Positions 10,160 through 19,146 of a DNA stretch of 64,000 bases are shown one piece after another. A program made the position numbers and the translations under genes. How positions within the stretch are numbered: the first letter of the stretch is position 1; every line of letters begins with the position of its first letter. Under the pieces are notes generated by a model. That model was given only the letters and a program-made list of their open reading frames with translations, was not told the origin of the DNA and searched no databases. The DNA lies in NCBI RefSeq assembly GCF_001591405.1, contig NZ_BCUV01000003.1, positions 62,001-126,000 of the forward strand. Direction: 5' to 3'. The DNA comes from Janibacter terrae NBRC 107853 (GTDB taxonomy: Bacteria; Actinomycetota; Actinomycetes; Actinomycetales; Dermatophilaceae).

Positions 10160-10624
10160 ATGAGCCCACGCACCCCCGCCCCGGACGGCGACGACCTCGG
10201 CGAGCAGCTGCTGCGTGTCGCCCGCCGCCTGCGCCGCGCGTGGCTGGTCGATCTGTCCGCGCACGACCTGTCGCCGCACGAGCTGCGCGCCCTGCGGGTG
10301 GCCGCGGACCGCGACGAGGCGCCGCGCCTGCGCGACCTGGCCGATGCCCTGCGCATCGCCCCACGCTCGGTGACCGACGTCGTCGACGCCCTCGAGGCGA
10401 AGGGACTGGTCGAGCGACGCCCCGACCCGGCGGACCGTCGGGCGAGCGTCGTCGTCGTGACGGACCGGGGCAGCCGCACCCGGGCCGCCGTCCACGAGGC
10501 CCGTCGGCGCAGCGTCGCCGGGCAGATGGGCGCGCTCAGCGCGCAGCAGCGCGCGGCCCTGACCGATGCCCTGACCACGCTCGAGGAGGGCCTGGAGGAC
10601 CCCCCTCCGCGTGCATTGCCCTAG
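10160..10624 (+). CDS. MarR-family transcriptional regulator
   Basis: This 154-residue winged-helix regulator has the recognition region LRDLADALRIAPRSVTDVVDALEAKGLV, followed by the beta-wing RRPDPADRRASVVVVT with the conserved Asp-x-Arg. It probably represses itself and the divergent ABC exporter through the operator at 10110-10131. The ATG at 10160 lies 6 bases after TACCCT (10148-10153), indicating a leaderless transcript whose promoter overlaps the operator flank. The stop codon lies inside a 22-base palindrome shared with two other intergenic sites. The ligand is unknown. Confidence 0.9.
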   Translation: MSPRTPAPDGDDLGEQLLRVARRLRRAWLVDLSAHDLSPHELRALRVAADRDEAPRLRDLADALRIAPRSVTDVVDALEAKGLVERRPDPADRRASVVVVTDRGSRTRAAVHEARRRSVAGQMGALSAQQRAALTDALTTLEEGLEDPPPRALP

Positions 10625-10633
10625 GGGAATGCA
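10612..10633. repeat. intergenic palindromic repeat, copy 1
   Basis: The palindrome TGCATTGCCCT/AGGGGAATGCA (one mismatched pair) overlaps the marR stop and the convergent DUF4916 stop region. Related copies lie at 25376-25397 and, split by an insertion element, at 25418-25431 plus 26585-26598. It may act as a bidirectional terminator, but there is no T-run. Confidence 0.7.
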
Positions 10634-10636
10634 GCC

Positions 10637-11176
10637 TCAGAAGGCGGAGTGGCCCACATGGACGAGCGCCTGGCGCAGCAGCGCGCCGTGGCCGCCGGCC
10701 ATCTCGGCGAGCTGACCGGTCTCCCCGGCCTCCTGCGGCGTGAGCCAGGCGAGGTCGAGCGAGTCGTGCTGGGGGGCGCAGTCACCGCGGACCGGGACGA
10801 TGAAGCACAGCGCCACGGCGTGCTGCCGCGGGTCGTGGAAGGGGGTGACGCCCGGCGTCGGGAAGAACTCGGCGACGGTGAACGGCACGGGCGAGGCGGG
10901 GACCGAGGGGAGCGCCATCGGGCCGAGGTCCTTCTCGAGGTGGCGGACCAGGGCGTCGCGCACCCGCTCGTGGTAGTTGACCCGACCGGCGACCAGCTCG
11001 CGCTCCATCGTGCCCGTCTCGGAGGCTCGCAGGAGCAGCCCGACGCGGGTGACGTCACCGTTGTCGGAGACCCGCACGGGGACGGCGGCCACGTAGAGGA
11101 TCGGCACGCGCCCGCGCACGTTGTCCAGCTCCTCGCGGCTCAGCCACGCTTCCTGTCGCTCCACGTCGGTCGGCAT
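10637..11176 (-). CDS. DUF4916 (Nudix-like) family protein
   Basis: This protein of about 179 residues resembles the actinobacterial DUF4916 family, which has a Nudix-like fold. The region GRVNYHERVRDALVRHLEKDLG sits where the Nudix box should be, but the consensus REUXEEXGU glutamates are mostly missing, so hydrolase activity is doubtful. The C-terminal part (DLAWLTPQEA) resembles the usual Nudix substrate-side segment. The start is taken at 11176; an in-frame ATG at 11185 is possible. The gene is convergent with marR, the stops being separated only by the palindromic repeat. No pathway is assigned. Confidence 0.7.
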   Translation of the reverse strand: MPTDVERQEAWLSREELDNVRGRVPILYVAAVPVRVSDNGDVTRVGLLLRASETGTMERELVAGRVNYHERVRDALVRHLEKDLGPMALPSVPASPVPFTVAEFFPTPGVTPFHDPRQHAVALCFIVPVRGDCAPQHDSLDLAWLTPQEAGETGQLAEMAGGHGALLRQALVHVGHSAF

Positions 11177-11208
11177 GCTCGCCATCCTCGCAGAACCCCC
11201 CGAGGCCC

Positions 11209-13467
11209 TCAGGACCGGGCGATGCTGCGGAACCCCCTCAGCCGCAGGCTGTTGCCGACGACGAAGACGCTGGAGAAGGCCATCGCCGCCCCGGCGAGCA
11301 TCGGGTTGAGCAGGCCGAGGGCGGCGACCGGCACCGCGGCGACGTTGTAGGCGAACGCCCAGAAGAGGTTGCCCTTGATCGTGTCGAGCGTCCTGCGCGA
11401 GAGGCGGATGGCGTCGACCGCCCCGAGCAGGTCCCCGCGCACGAGCGTGATGTCGGAGGCCTCGATGGCGACATCGGTGCCCGTGCCCATCGCCAGGCCG
11501 AGGTCGGCCTGCGCGAGCGCCGGCGCGTCGTTGACGCCGTCACCGACCATCGCGACGGTCCTCCCTTCGCCCTGCAGGCGGGTGACGACGTCGACCTTGC
11601 CGCTCGGGAGGACCTCGGCGATGACCTCGTCGATGCCCACCTCCGCGGCGATGCGCCGGGCGACCGCCTCGTTGTCGCCGGTGAGCAGCACCGGCGTCAG
11701 GCCGAGCCCGCGCAGGGCGGTGACCGCTTCCGTGCTCGTGGCCCGGACCGTGTCGGCGACCACGAGCAGGCCGCGGGCGGCCCCGTCCCAGCCGACGGCG
11801 ACGACGGTGCGGCCCGCACCCTCCTGCTCCGCCTTGGTCGCCGCGAGCGCCTGCGTCAACGGCTGCGACCGATCGGCGAGCAGGCTCGCGCGGCCCACGA
11901 CGACCGCGCGCCCGTCGACGACGCCCTGGACACCCGTGCCCTCGAGGTTGGTGAAGTCCTCGGGCGCCGGCAGCGGACCGACCTCCTCGCTCGCCCCCGC
12001 GGCGATCGCCCGCGCGATGGGGTGCTCGGAGGCGTGCTCGAGGGCGCCGGCCAGGCGCAGCAGCTCGGCGCGCTCGACGCCCGGCGCGGTGACGACGTCG
12101 ACGAGGGCCATCCGACCGGTGGTCACGGTGCCCGTCTTGTCGAGGACGATCGTGTCGACCCGGCGCGTGGACTCCAGGACCTCCGGGCCCTTGATGAGCA
12201 CGCCCATCTGCGCGCCGCGGCCGGTGCCGACGAGCAGGGCCGTCGGGGTGGCCAGGCCGAGCGCGCACGGGCAGGCGACGACGAGGACGGCGACGGCCGC
12301 GGTGAAGGCGGCGCTGGCGGGGAGGCCGGCACCCAGCCAGGCGCCGAGGGTCACGACGGCGATCGCGATGACGACCGGCACGAAGACCCCGGAGATCCGG
12401 TCGGCGAGGCGCTGCACCTCGGCCTTGCCGGTCTGCGCGTCCTCGACGAGCCGGGCCATCTGGGCCAGCTGCGTGTCCGACCCGACGCGGGTCGCGCGCA
12501 CGATGATCCGGCCGCCGGCGTTGACGGTCGCGCCGGTCACGGCATCGCCCTCGGTGACCTCGACGGGCACGGACTCACCGGTGAGCATCGACGCGTCGAC
12601 CGCGGAGGTCCCGCTCGTGACGACGCCGTCGGTGGCGATCTTCTCCCCGGGGCGCACGACGAAGTCGTCGCCGACGCGCAGCTCGTCGACCGGGACCATC
12701 ACCTCGGTGCCGCCGCGCAGCACGGCGACCTCCTTGGCACCGAGCTCGAGCAGGGCGCGCAGCGCGGCGCCTGCCCGGCGCTTCGAGCGCTTCTCGAAGT
12801 ACCTACCGGCGAGGATGAAGAGGGTGACCCCTGCCGCGACCTCGAGGTAGATGTTGCCGGCGCCGTCGGAGCGCTCCACGGTCAGCTCGAACGGGTGCGT
12901 CATGCCCGGCTCGCCGGCGGTCCCGAGGAAGAGCGCGTAGAGCGACCAGAGGAAGGCCGCGAGCGTGCCCATCGAGATGAGCGTGTCCATCGTGGCGGCG
13001 CCGTGGCGCAGGTTGGCCCAGGCGGCCCGGTGGAAGGGCCAGGCCCCCCAGACGACGACCGGGGCGGCCAGGGCGAGCGAGGCCCACTGCCAGTGCTCGA
13101 CCTGCAGTGCCGGGACCATCGCCATCGCGATGACCGGCGCGGACAGGACCGCGGTCCCGACCAGACGATGACGAAGGGAGGTCAGCTCGGGGTCGTCGTC
13201 GGCGCCGGTGTCCTCGCTCGAGGGGACCTCCGGTGCCGGCAGGGCGGCGGTGTAGCCGGCCTTCTCCACCTCGGCGACGAGGAGCGCGGGGTCGTACCCC
13301 TCGGGTGCGCTGACCCGCGCCTTCTCCGTGGCGTAGTTGACGGTCGCGGAGACCCCGTCGAGCTTGTTGAGCTTGCGCTCGATGCGGTTGGCGCACGAGG
13401 CGCAGGTCATCCCGCCGATCAGGAGCTCGTGGTCGGGGCCGGTCGCGGTGGGGGCTTCGGTGCTCAT
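11209..13467 (-). CDS. copA: copper-translocating P-type ATPase CopA
   Basis: This 752-residue P1B-type ATPase exports Cu(I) across the membrane. One N-terminal heavy-metal domain carries GMTCASC (residues 19-25), followed by eight membrane helices with the transport motif CPC in [12 protein letters not shown]. The actuator motif is TGESVPVE, the phosphorylation site DKTGTVT and the hinge [10 protein letters not shown]. The start overlaps the stop of the preceding gene by 4 bases (ATGA), so translation is coupled. It is the last gene of the copper operon behind two CsoR-type sites. Silver may also be a substrate, but the CPC motif and CopZ neighbour favour Cu(I). Confidence 0.95.
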   Translation of the reverse strand: MSTEAPTATGPDHELLIGGMTCASCANRIERKLNKLDGVSATVNYATEKARVSAPEGYDPALLVAEVEKAGYTAALPAPEVPSSEDTGADDDPELTSLRHRLVGTAVLSAPVIAMAMVPALQVEHWQWASLALAAPVVVWGAWPFHRAAWANLRHGAATMDTLISMGTLAAFLWSLYALFLGTAGEPGMTHPFELTVERSDGAGNIYLEVAAGVTLFILAGRYFEKRSKRRAGAALRALLELGAKEVAVLRGGTEVMVPVDELRVGDDFVVRPGEKIATDGVVTSGTSAVDASMLTGESVPVEVTEGDAVTGATVNAGGRIIVRATRVGSDTQLAQMARLVEDAQTGKAEVQRLADRISGVFVPVVIAIAVVTLGAWLGAGLPASAAFTAAVAVLVVACPCALGLATPTALLVGTGRGAQMGVLIKGPEVLESTRRVDTIVLDKTGTVTTGRMALVDVVTAPGVERAELLRLAGALEHASEHPIARAIAAGASEEVGPLPAPEDFTNLEGTGVQGVVDGRAVVVGRASLLADRSQPLTQALAATKAEQEGAGRTVVAVGWDGAARGLLVVADTVRATSTEAVTALRGLGLTPVLLTGDNEAVARRIAAEVGIDEVIAEVLPSGKVDVVTRLQGEGRTVAMVGDGVNDAPALAQADLGLAMGTGTDVAIEASDITLVRGDLLGAVDAIRLSRRTLDTIKGNLFWAFAYNVAAVPVAALGLLNPMLAGAAMAFSSVFVVGNSLRLRGFRSIARS

Positions 13468-14378
13468 CGGGTCTCCTCTGCGGCATCGATCACGAAGGTG
13501 GCCGTGCGGACCTCGTCGTCGACCCGGAAGTCGAGGTACAGCAGGTAGCGCCCGGCGGTCGGGGTCTCAGCGGTGAAGTCGATGCCGGGGCCGGCGGTCG
13601 CGCCGGCACCCGGCTCCTTGTCCCGGGCGTGGACGTGGAGGTAGGCGAGGTCGCCCTCGCGCAGCGCGACGAGGTGGCCGAAGGCGCCGAGGTAGGGCTG
13701 CACGTCGGTGACGGGGCGTCCGTCCCGCTCGATCGAGACGGTGAGGTCGGTGGCCGTGCCGGCCTCGAGCCTGCCGTCGATGGTCACGGTGTACCCGTCG
13801 ACCTCGTCGGTGCGCGAAGGGCGTTGCACGACGGGCGTGTACGCGCCGGTGACGTCGACGGTCCGACTCAGGGTGACCCCCTTCGCCGGCGTGCCACCGG
13901 GGGTGAAGTCGGCGTAGACGCGGTGGGTGCCGGCCTCGTCCCAGGTCCACGGCACGGACCACGTGCCGCTCTCCCGGTCGAGTCGGGGGTGCTCGTGGCG
14001 GTAGCCGGAGCCGTCGCTGCGCACGACGACGAGGTGGAGGTCCTGCTCGTGCGCCCGCGTGTACTGCGTCAGGGGCTCGCCGTGCGCGTCGAGCACGCGG
14101 AAGGACAGCGTGCCGGCGGAGCCGGTGCGGCGAGGCGCGCTCACGGGGGAGAGGCGGTAGCCGTCGGCCTCCAGCGAGACGCCGGTCGGCGCGTGGTCCG
14201 CTGCGTCGGCTGCCTCGTGGGGCGGGGCGTCGGCGTGGGTGTCGACGTGGCTCGGCTCGAGCTCGGACCAGCGGGCGACGACCTCGTCGGGCACGGCGGC
14301 GCCGGCGATCCCGTAGGACGCGCTGAAGGCCACCACCAGGCCCGCGCCGTAGGCGGCGAGGCGGACGCCCGCCTCCAT
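13464..14378 (-). CDS. membrane-anchored copper-operon protein of unknown function
   Basis: This 304-residue protein has an N-terminal hydrophobic segment (residues 5-28), then a His-rich region ([21 protein letters not shown]) that could bind metal. A beta-rich body follows, with [20 protein letters not shown] and [20 protein letters not shown]. The two similar His-containing blocks suggest an internally repeated beta-sandwich exposed outside the membrane. Position between copZ and copA, with a 1-base overlap upstream and 4-base overlap downstream, ties it to copper handling, perhaps as an extracytoplasmic Cu sink or donor. I recognise the arrangement from other actinobacterial copper operons but cannot name the family. 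Confidence 0.75.
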   Translation of the reverse strand: MEAGVRLAAYGAGLVVAFSASYGIAGAAVPDEVVARWSELEPSHVDTHADAPPHEAADAADHAPTGVSLEADGYRLSPVSAPRRTGSAGTLSFRVLDAHGEPLTQYTRAHEQDLHLVVVRSDGSGYRHEHPRLDRESGTWSVPWTWDEAGTHRVYADFTPGGTPAKGVTLSRTVDVTGAYTPVVQRPSRTDEVDGYTVTIDGRLEAGTATDLTVSIERDGRPVTDVQPYLGAFGHLVALREGDLAYLHVHARDKEPGAGATAGPGIDFTAETPTAGRYLLYLDFRVDDEVRTATFVIDAAEETR

Positions 14379-14587
14379 CAGGCCCGCACCGCCGTGTAGC
14401 CGGCCTCCTCGACCGCGGCGAGGACCGCGGCGTCGTCGACGGAGTCGTCGGCGGTGACGAGCAGGCGGCCGCTCTCGTGGCTGACCTCGATGCCCTGGAC
14501 GCCGGGGATCTCGCCGACCTCTTCGCGGACGGACATCTCGCAGTGGCCGCAGGTCATCCCGGTCACGGTGTACTCGGTGGCGCTCAT
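14378..14587 (-). CDS. heavy-metal-associated domain copper chaperone (CopZ-like)
   Basis: This single-domain 69-residue protein carries GMTCGHC near residue 10 and has the ferredoxin-like HMA fold length. It carries Cu(I) in the cytosol and hands it to CopA. The ATG at 14587 follows AGGAGAGA. It is the first gene of the copper operon, directly downstream of two CsoR-type palindromes. Its stop overlaps the next start by one base (TGATG). No csoR gene is present within the window, so the regulator must be elsewhere. Confidence 0.92.
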   Translation of the reverse strand: MSATEYTVTGMTCGHCEMSVREEVGEIPGVQGIEVSHESGRLLVTADDSVDDAAVLAAVEEAGYTAVRA

Positions 14588-14613
14588 CGTCGTCTCTCCT
14601 GGCTCGGTCGAAC

Positions 14614-14628
14614 TACCCCGAGGGGGTA
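14614..14628. promoter_or_regulatory. CsoR-type operator, proximal
   Basis: TACCCCGAGGGGGTA is a near-perfect palindrome of the TACCCC/GGGGTA form bound by Cu(I)-sensing CsoR repressors. It lies 27 bases upstream of copZ. Binding is inferred from motif and context. Confidence 0.75.
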
Positions 14629-14646
14629 TCTGATGAGACCAACCGT

Positions 14647-14663
14647 ATACCTCGTGGGGGTAT
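14647..14663. promoter_or_regulatory. CsoR-type operator, distal
   Basis: ATACCTCGTGGGGGTAT is a second, less perfect ATACC/GGTAT palindrome, about 33 bases (three helical turns) from the proximal one, suggesting both sites lie on one DNA face. It lies just downstream of the ecfS stop. Confidence 0.6.
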
Positions 14664-14676
14664 TTCCGCCACCGCC

Positions 14677-15453
14677 TCAAGGCCGGGAGAAGGATGCCCG
14701 CCGCGCGGCCCGGCGCAGGGCACCGAGGACCGGTCTGCCGGTGAGGGCGATGAGCACGACATTGGTGCCCGCCCGCCCGAGGTCCCAGGCCAACGAGGTC
14801 GCGAGGGTGAAGGCGAGGAAGCGCCGCAGGTTGTCCGCGACCGGGTCGCCCGCGACGAAGGCCAGCGCCGCCTCACCCTGGACGGTGAAGGGCCAGAAGG
14901 AGAAGTTGAGCGCCGCCCCGTAGAGAAGCCCGGTGACCACGCCGTACGCGCAGAGCAGCACGATCTCGGCGGCGCCCTTCGCCCGGGGCAGCAGGCCGGC
15001 GCCCATCCCGACCCACGAGGCGGCGAGCATCTGGAAGGGCAGCCACGGACCCACCCCGGCGGTGATGAGCGCGCTCGCCGCGAGCGTCGTCGAGCCGAGG
15101 ACGAAGCCGAAGCCGGGGCCGAAGACCCGGCCGGAGAGGATGAGCAGGAAGAAGACCGTCTCGAGCCCCGCGGTCCCGCCCCCGAGCGGACGAAGGGCGG
15201 CCCCCACCGCCGAGAGCACGCCGAGCATCGCGATCGCCTTGGTGTCGAGACCGCCGTCGCCGACCTCGGCGAGGACGACCGCGAGCACCCCGATCAGGAC
15301 CGCGGCGAAGACGAGCGGGGCGTCCCCGCCGTGCGACAACCCGCTCTCGGGCGTGATGACGAGCGGCCAGAGGAAGGCGAAGAGCCCGACGACGCTCGTC
15401 AACCCGATCGCCGCGACGGCGCGTGGTCGCAGCACGACCGCGGTCGAGCTCAC
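14677..15453 (-). CDS. ECF transporter substrate-binding (S) component, probably for cobalamin
   Basis: This 258-residue integral membrane protein has about six helices, including GVLSAVGAALRPLGGGTAGLETVFFLLIL and a Gly-rich FGPGFGFVLG. It is the EcfS subunit that binds the vitamin and topples in the membrane with EcfT and EcfA. The GTG start at 15453 overlaps the ecfA stop (GTGA). It is the fifth gene of a module with a cobalamin riboswitch at its head, so cobalamin or a corrinoid precursor is the likely substrate. This is inferred from regulation and the partner genes; the S component itself does not show specificity. Confidence 0.82.
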   Translation of the reverse strand: MSSTAVVLRPRAVAAIGLTSVVGLFAFLWPLVITPESGLSHGGDAPLVFAAVLIGVLAVVLAEVGDGGLDTKAIAMLGVLSAVGAALRPLGGGTAGLETVFFLLILSGRVFGPGFGFVLGSTTLAASALITAGVGPWLPFQMLAASWVGMGAGLLPRAKGAAEIVLLCAYGVVTGLLYGAALNFSFWPFTVQGEAALAFVAGDPVADNLRRFLAFTLATSLAWDLGRAGTNVVLIALTGRPVLGALRRAARRASFSRP

Positions 15454-17069
15454 GGTCGACCCGCCGCGGCGCGCACCTGCGCGACCGTGAGGAGCGGGGC
15501 CGGCGCGAGCACCTTGGCCACCTGCGGGGCGAAGGCGGGGGAGGAGACGACCACCTCGGCGGTGGGGCCCTGCGCGATGACCTCGCCGTCGGCCATGACG
15601 ACGACCCGGTCGGCGGTCTCGGCGACGAACTCCACGTCGTGCGTCGACAGCAGGACCGTGCGGCCCCGGTCCGCGACGGCGCGCAGCGCGCGCGTCAGGG
15701 CGGCCTTGGCCGTGTAGTCGAGACCGCGCGTCGGCTCGTCGAGCAGGACGACGGTGGGGTCGGCGGTCAGCTGCACCGCGAGGACGAGGGCCAGGCGCTG
15801 CCCCTCGGACAGGTCGCGCGGGTGCCGCTGCGGCGGGATGCCCGGCGCGATGGTCTCGAGCAGGGCGGCGCAGGTCCCCACGGGGGCGTCCGCGTCGAGG
15901 TCGGCGCGCTCGCACTCCCCGCCGACGGTCTCGAGGTAGAGCAGGTCGCCGGGCGTCTGCGGGACGAGGCCGACGACGCCGCGCCGGGCCGCGGGGGCGA
16001 GCGTCTCCGGGTCCTCCCCGTCGACCGCCACTGTGCCGGCGGCGCGCGAGCCCGACCCCTGCAGGGCCCACATCAGCGAGGACTTGCCGGCACCGTTGCG
16101 CCCCATGAGGGCCGTGATCGCCCCAGCGGGCAGCGTCAGGTCGACCGCGTCGACGGCGACCAGGGCGCCGTGGCGCACGGTCACCCCCTTCGCCGTGATG
16201 CCGGCCGGGAGGCTGGGGGCGGGCGCGGGGGCCGGCCACCCGCCCAGCTCGCGACGAAGGGGGCCCGCCGCGCGTCGGGCGTCACGCACGGACAGGGGCA
16301 GTGGGGTCCACCCGGCCCAGCGCCCCAGCTCGACGACGGGAGGAGCGACGGTCGAGCCGACCATGATCCGTGCCGGGTCGCCGTGCTCGACGCGGCCGTC
16401 GACGACGTGCACGACCGAGTCGGCGTGGTGGATGACGCGCTCGATGCGGTGCTCCGCGACGACGACCGTCGTCGACAGGTCGTGCACGAGGCGGGAGATC
16501 GCGGCGAGCACGTCCTCCGCCGCGGTGGGGTCGAGCGCCGAGGTCGGCTCGTCGAGGACGATGACGCGCGGGTGGAGGGTGAGGACGGCACCGATCGCGA
16601 CCCGCTGCTGCTGTCCGCCGGAGAGGTCGCGCAGCGGGGCATCGCGCAGGTCAGCGATGTCCATGACGTCGAGGGCCTCCTCGACCCGGCGCCGCATCGT
16701 CTCCGGGGCCAGGCCGAGCTGCTCCATGCCGTAGGCGAGCTCGGCCTCGACGGTCTCGGTGACGAACCCGGCGAGCGGGTCCTGCCCGACGACGCCCACG
16801 ATGTCGGCGAGGTCGCGGGGACGGTGCGTGGCCGTGTCGCGCCCGGCGACGAGGACCCGGCCCTCGAGGTGGCCACCGGTGAAGTGCGGCACGAGCCCGT
16901 TGATCGCGCCGAGCAGGGTCGACTTGCCGGAGCCGGTGCGGCCGACGACGAGCGCCAGCTCGCCCTCGTCGATCGTCAGGTCGACGTCGCGCAGCGCGGG
17001 GGCGTCGGCGCCGTCGTAGGTGATCGTCACGCCGTCGAGGACGACGGCGGGCTCGGGTGACCAGCTCAT
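15450..17069 (-). CDS. ECF transporter energy-coupling ATPase, two fused domains
   Basis: This 539-residue protein has two complete ABC ATPase domains. The first has Walker A GRTGSGKST, signature LSGGQQQRVAIG and Walker B VIVLDEPTSALD. The second has GRNGAGKSS, signature LSEGQRLALVLA and VVLLDEPTRGLD. Group II ECF transporters use separate EcfA1 and EcfA2, while a fused double ATPase is common in actinobacterial ECF systems. It powers uptake with EcfT and EcfS. The ATG at 17069 overlaps the ecfT stop (ATGA), and its own stop overlaps ecfS (GTGA), giving strict coupling. Confidence 0.93.
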   Translation of the reverse strand: MSWSPEPAVVLDGVTITYDGADAPALRDVDLTIDEGELALVVGRTGSGKSTLLGAINGLVPHFTGGHLEGRVLVAGRDTATHRPRDLADIVGVVGQDPLAGFVTETVEAELAYGMEQLGLAPETMRRRVEEALDVMDIADLRDAPLRDLSGGQQQRVAIGAVLTLHPRVIVLDEPTSALDPTAAEDVLAAISRLVHDLSTTVVVAEHRIERVIHHADSVVHVVDGRVEHGDPARIMVGSTVAPPVVELGRWAGWTPLPLSVRDARRAAGPLRRELGGWPAPAPAPSLPAGITAKGVTVRHGALVAVDAVDLTLPAGAITALMGRNGAGKSSLMWALQGSGSRAAGTVAVDGEDPETLAPAARRGVVGLVPQTPGDLLYLETVGGECERADLDADAPVGTCAALLETIAPGIPPQRHPRDLSEGQRLALVLAVQLTADPTVVLLDEPTRGLDYTAKAALTRALRAVADRGRTVLLSTHDVEFVAETADRVVVMADGEVIAQGPTAEVVVSSPAFAPQVAKVLAPAPLLTVAQVRAAAGRP

Positions 17070-18202
17070 GCGTGGCTCCTCCCGGTCGTGGTCGTGGCCG
17101 TGCCGGTCGCGCGGGCGGCGCGGGTGCGGTGCACGGGCGGGGGCGGGGTGAGCGCGGCGGGCAGCGTCGCGACGAGCAGGCCGAGGGTGAGGAGCCAGGG
17201 CAGCTGCGGCGGCCCGAGGGGGGCGAGCGGCATGGTGAGCGCGGCCGGTTCCCAGCGGACGCTGGCCAGCGCGGCGACCGCGGCCAGCACGCCGCAGGCC
17301 GCAGTGAGCGTCTCGGGGGTCCGCCAGGGGGAGGGGCGGTAGGTCGTGCGGGAGACGGCGAGCGACCCGCTGCGCAGGCCGAGGGCGCCGAGCGCGACGC
17401 CGACGAGCAGCATCGGGGTCCCGACCCACTCGGGGCTCGTCGCGTCGAGGACCCCGTAGCTGCCGACGGCCGTGCACAGCAGGCCGCCGAGCGTGAGCAG
17501 ACCGGTCGTGCGGTGGCGGGCGGGGGAGACCGCGCCGCGGCGCCCGTAGCCGCGCGAGTCCATCGACGCGGCGAGCGAGAGGGAGCGCTCGAGCGTGTCC
17601 TCGAGGACCGGCATCGCGACCCGCCGGAAGGCGCGCAGCCCCCGTGCGGCGTCGCCGCGCAGCAGCCGGGCCCGGTGGACCCGTCGCGCGGACTCGGCCA
17701 GCTGGGGCGCCACGCTGATCGCGACGACGATCGCCGTCCCGATCTCCTGCAGGGCGCCGGGGAGCGCGGCGAGCAGCCGCTTGGGGTCGGCGAGCGCGTT
17801 GGCGGCGCCGATGCACAGGATCATCACCGCGAGCCGCAGCCCCTCGAAGAGCGCCCCGAGCAGGCCCTCGAGCCGCACGTCACCGAGCAGGTCGATCCCC
17901 GCGGCCCAGCCCGGCAGGCCGATCGTCGGCAGCGGCAGGACGACGAACTCGCCGTACTTGAGCCCGACGAGCACGTGCAGCACGAGCCGCAGCCCGATGA
18001 TGAACCCGCCGAGGACCGCGTAGAGCCGGAAGGCGCGGCCCCACGGCGAGTCGGTGCGGCGCGCGACGACGACGAGGGTCACGGCGGCCGCGGCGAGCAG
18101 CAGCACGAGCGGGTTGGTCGTCTGCGAGACCGCCACGGCCAGCCCGATGGCCCAGAGCCACCAGGCTCCCGGGTGGAGGGCGCGTGCGATCGGTGGGGTC
18201 AC
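17066..18202 (-). CDS. ECF transporter transmembrane (T) component EcfT/CbiQ family
   Basis: This 378-residue protein has about eight predicted helices and the coupling region SLAASMDSRGYGRR, which contains the Ala-Arg-Gly-type motif that contacts the ATPases. The N-terminal half is a typical CbiQ domain, and the C-terminal third adds further helices and a basic, Thr-rich tail. The GTG at 18202 lies 8 bases after the upstream DUF4430 gene, and the stop overlaps ecfA. In this operon it scaffolds the fused ATPase and the S component for probable cobalamin uptake. Confidence 0.88.
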   Translation of the reverse strand: MTPPIARALHPGAWWLWAIGLAVAVSQTTNPLVLLLAAAAVTLVVVARRTDSPWGRAFRLYAVLGGFIIGLRLVLHVLVGLKYGEFVVLPLPTIGLPGWAAGIDLLGDVRLEGLLGALFEGLRLAVMILCIGAANALADPKRLLAALPGALQEIGTAIVVAISVAPQLAESARRVHRARLLRGDAARGLRAFRRVAMPVLEDTLERSLSLAASMDSRGYGRRGAVSPARHRTTGLLTLGGLLCTAVGSYGVLDATSPEWVGTPMLLVGVALGALGLRSGSLAVSRTTYRPSPWRTPETLTAACGVLAAVAALASVRWEPAALTMPLAPLGPPQLPWLLTLGLLVATLPAALTPPPPVHRTRAARATGTATTTTGRSHA

Positions 18203-18210
18203 GAAGGGGG

Positions 18211-19146
18211 TCAGCCCGCGCGTCGTCGTGCGGCCACCGCAGCGGCGCCCCCGCCGAGGGCGAGGAGCAGGCCGCCACCGATGACGGTCGGCAGCAGGGC
18301 GCCGCCCCCGCCGCCAGAGGTGTCCGCGCCGGCCGCCACCGTCGCGTCCGAGGAGGTCGTGGACGAGGCGGACGTCGGGGGCTGGGTCGAGGACGTCGAC
18401 GTGGTCGACGACGTCGTGCCCTTCGACGTCCGCGAGGGCTTCGACGCCCGTGAGGAGGACGTCGCCGACGAACCGCTGTCACGGGTGGTGGTCGACGAGG
18501 TCGAGAGGGCGGTGCTGCTGGTCGTCCGGCCCGGGGTCGGTGCCGCCGTGCCGCCCGGGTCCGGGGTGCTGGTGCTCGTCGGGTCCGTGGCGGTCGACGA
18601 GCCCCCGCCACCGCCCCCGGACGTGGGTCGGGGCGCGGCCGTCGTGCGGGGCGCGTCGGCCGTCGCACGAGCGGTCGGCTGCGAGGTGGTCGTCGGGGCC
18701 GCGGGTGCGGGCGCGGGTGGCGCGACGCTCGGCGACTGGCTGGAGCCCAGGCGGAAGCCGACCGAGGTACCCGGCGCCGGGTCGTACTCGTAGATCCCCC
18801 TCTGCGAGTACTGCCAGGAGCCCCCCGCCGGCGCGTGGAAGAAGGCCCAGTACTGGCTCGCGGGAGGCATGCGCACGCACGAGGTGCTGGGCACGCCGTT
18901 GATCTGGCACACGGCCCCCGGCTGGGTCTGGACCTGCTGCACGCTGAAGCCCGCGGCGGTCAGCGCCGCACCCGCAGAGGCGGGGTCACCCGAGGCGCAC
19001 CGCACGTCGGTCGAGGACCCGTAGTCCACGACGACGGTCACCCCGCTGCCGCCCGAGCAGGGCGCCGCCTGGGCGGGGGCGGCCAGCGTGAGGCCGGCCC
19101 CGCCGACGACCAAGGAGGTGCCGAGGGCGGCGAGCAGCCGCCGCAT
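18211..19146 (-). CDS. surface-anchored DUF4430 protein, transcobalamin C-domain-like
   Basis: This 311-residue protein has a signal peptide ending APAQAAP at about residue 28, followed by a domain of about 100 residues with four Cys. That domain ends in QYWAFFHAPAGGSWQYSQRG and IYEYDPAPGTSVGFRLG, the W/Y-rich closing strand pattern of DUF4430. This fold also forms the C-terminal beta domain of intrinsic factor and transcobalamin. A Ser/Thr/Pro-rich stalk of about 140 residues and a C-terminal membrane helix with RRR tail anchor it outside the cell. The ATG overlaps the stop of the barrel gene by one base (TGATG). The homology to B12 carriers is family knowledge; B12 binding here is inferred. 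Confidence 0.82.
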   Translation of the reverse strand: MRRLLAALGTSLVVGGAGLTLAAPAQAAPCSGGSGVTVVVDYGSSTDVRCASGDPASAGAALTAAGFSVQQVQTQPGAVCQINGVPSTSCVRMPPASQYWAFFHAPAGGSWQYSQRGIYEYDPAPGTSVGFRLGSSQSPSVAPPAPAPAAPTTTSQPTARATADAPRTTAAPRPTSGGGGGGSSTATDPTSTSTPDPGGTAAPTPGRTTSSTALSTSSTTTRDSGSSATSSSRASKPSRTSKGTTSSTTSTSSTQPPTSASSTTSSDATVAAGADTSGGGGGALLPTVIGGGLLLALGGGAAAVAARRRAG

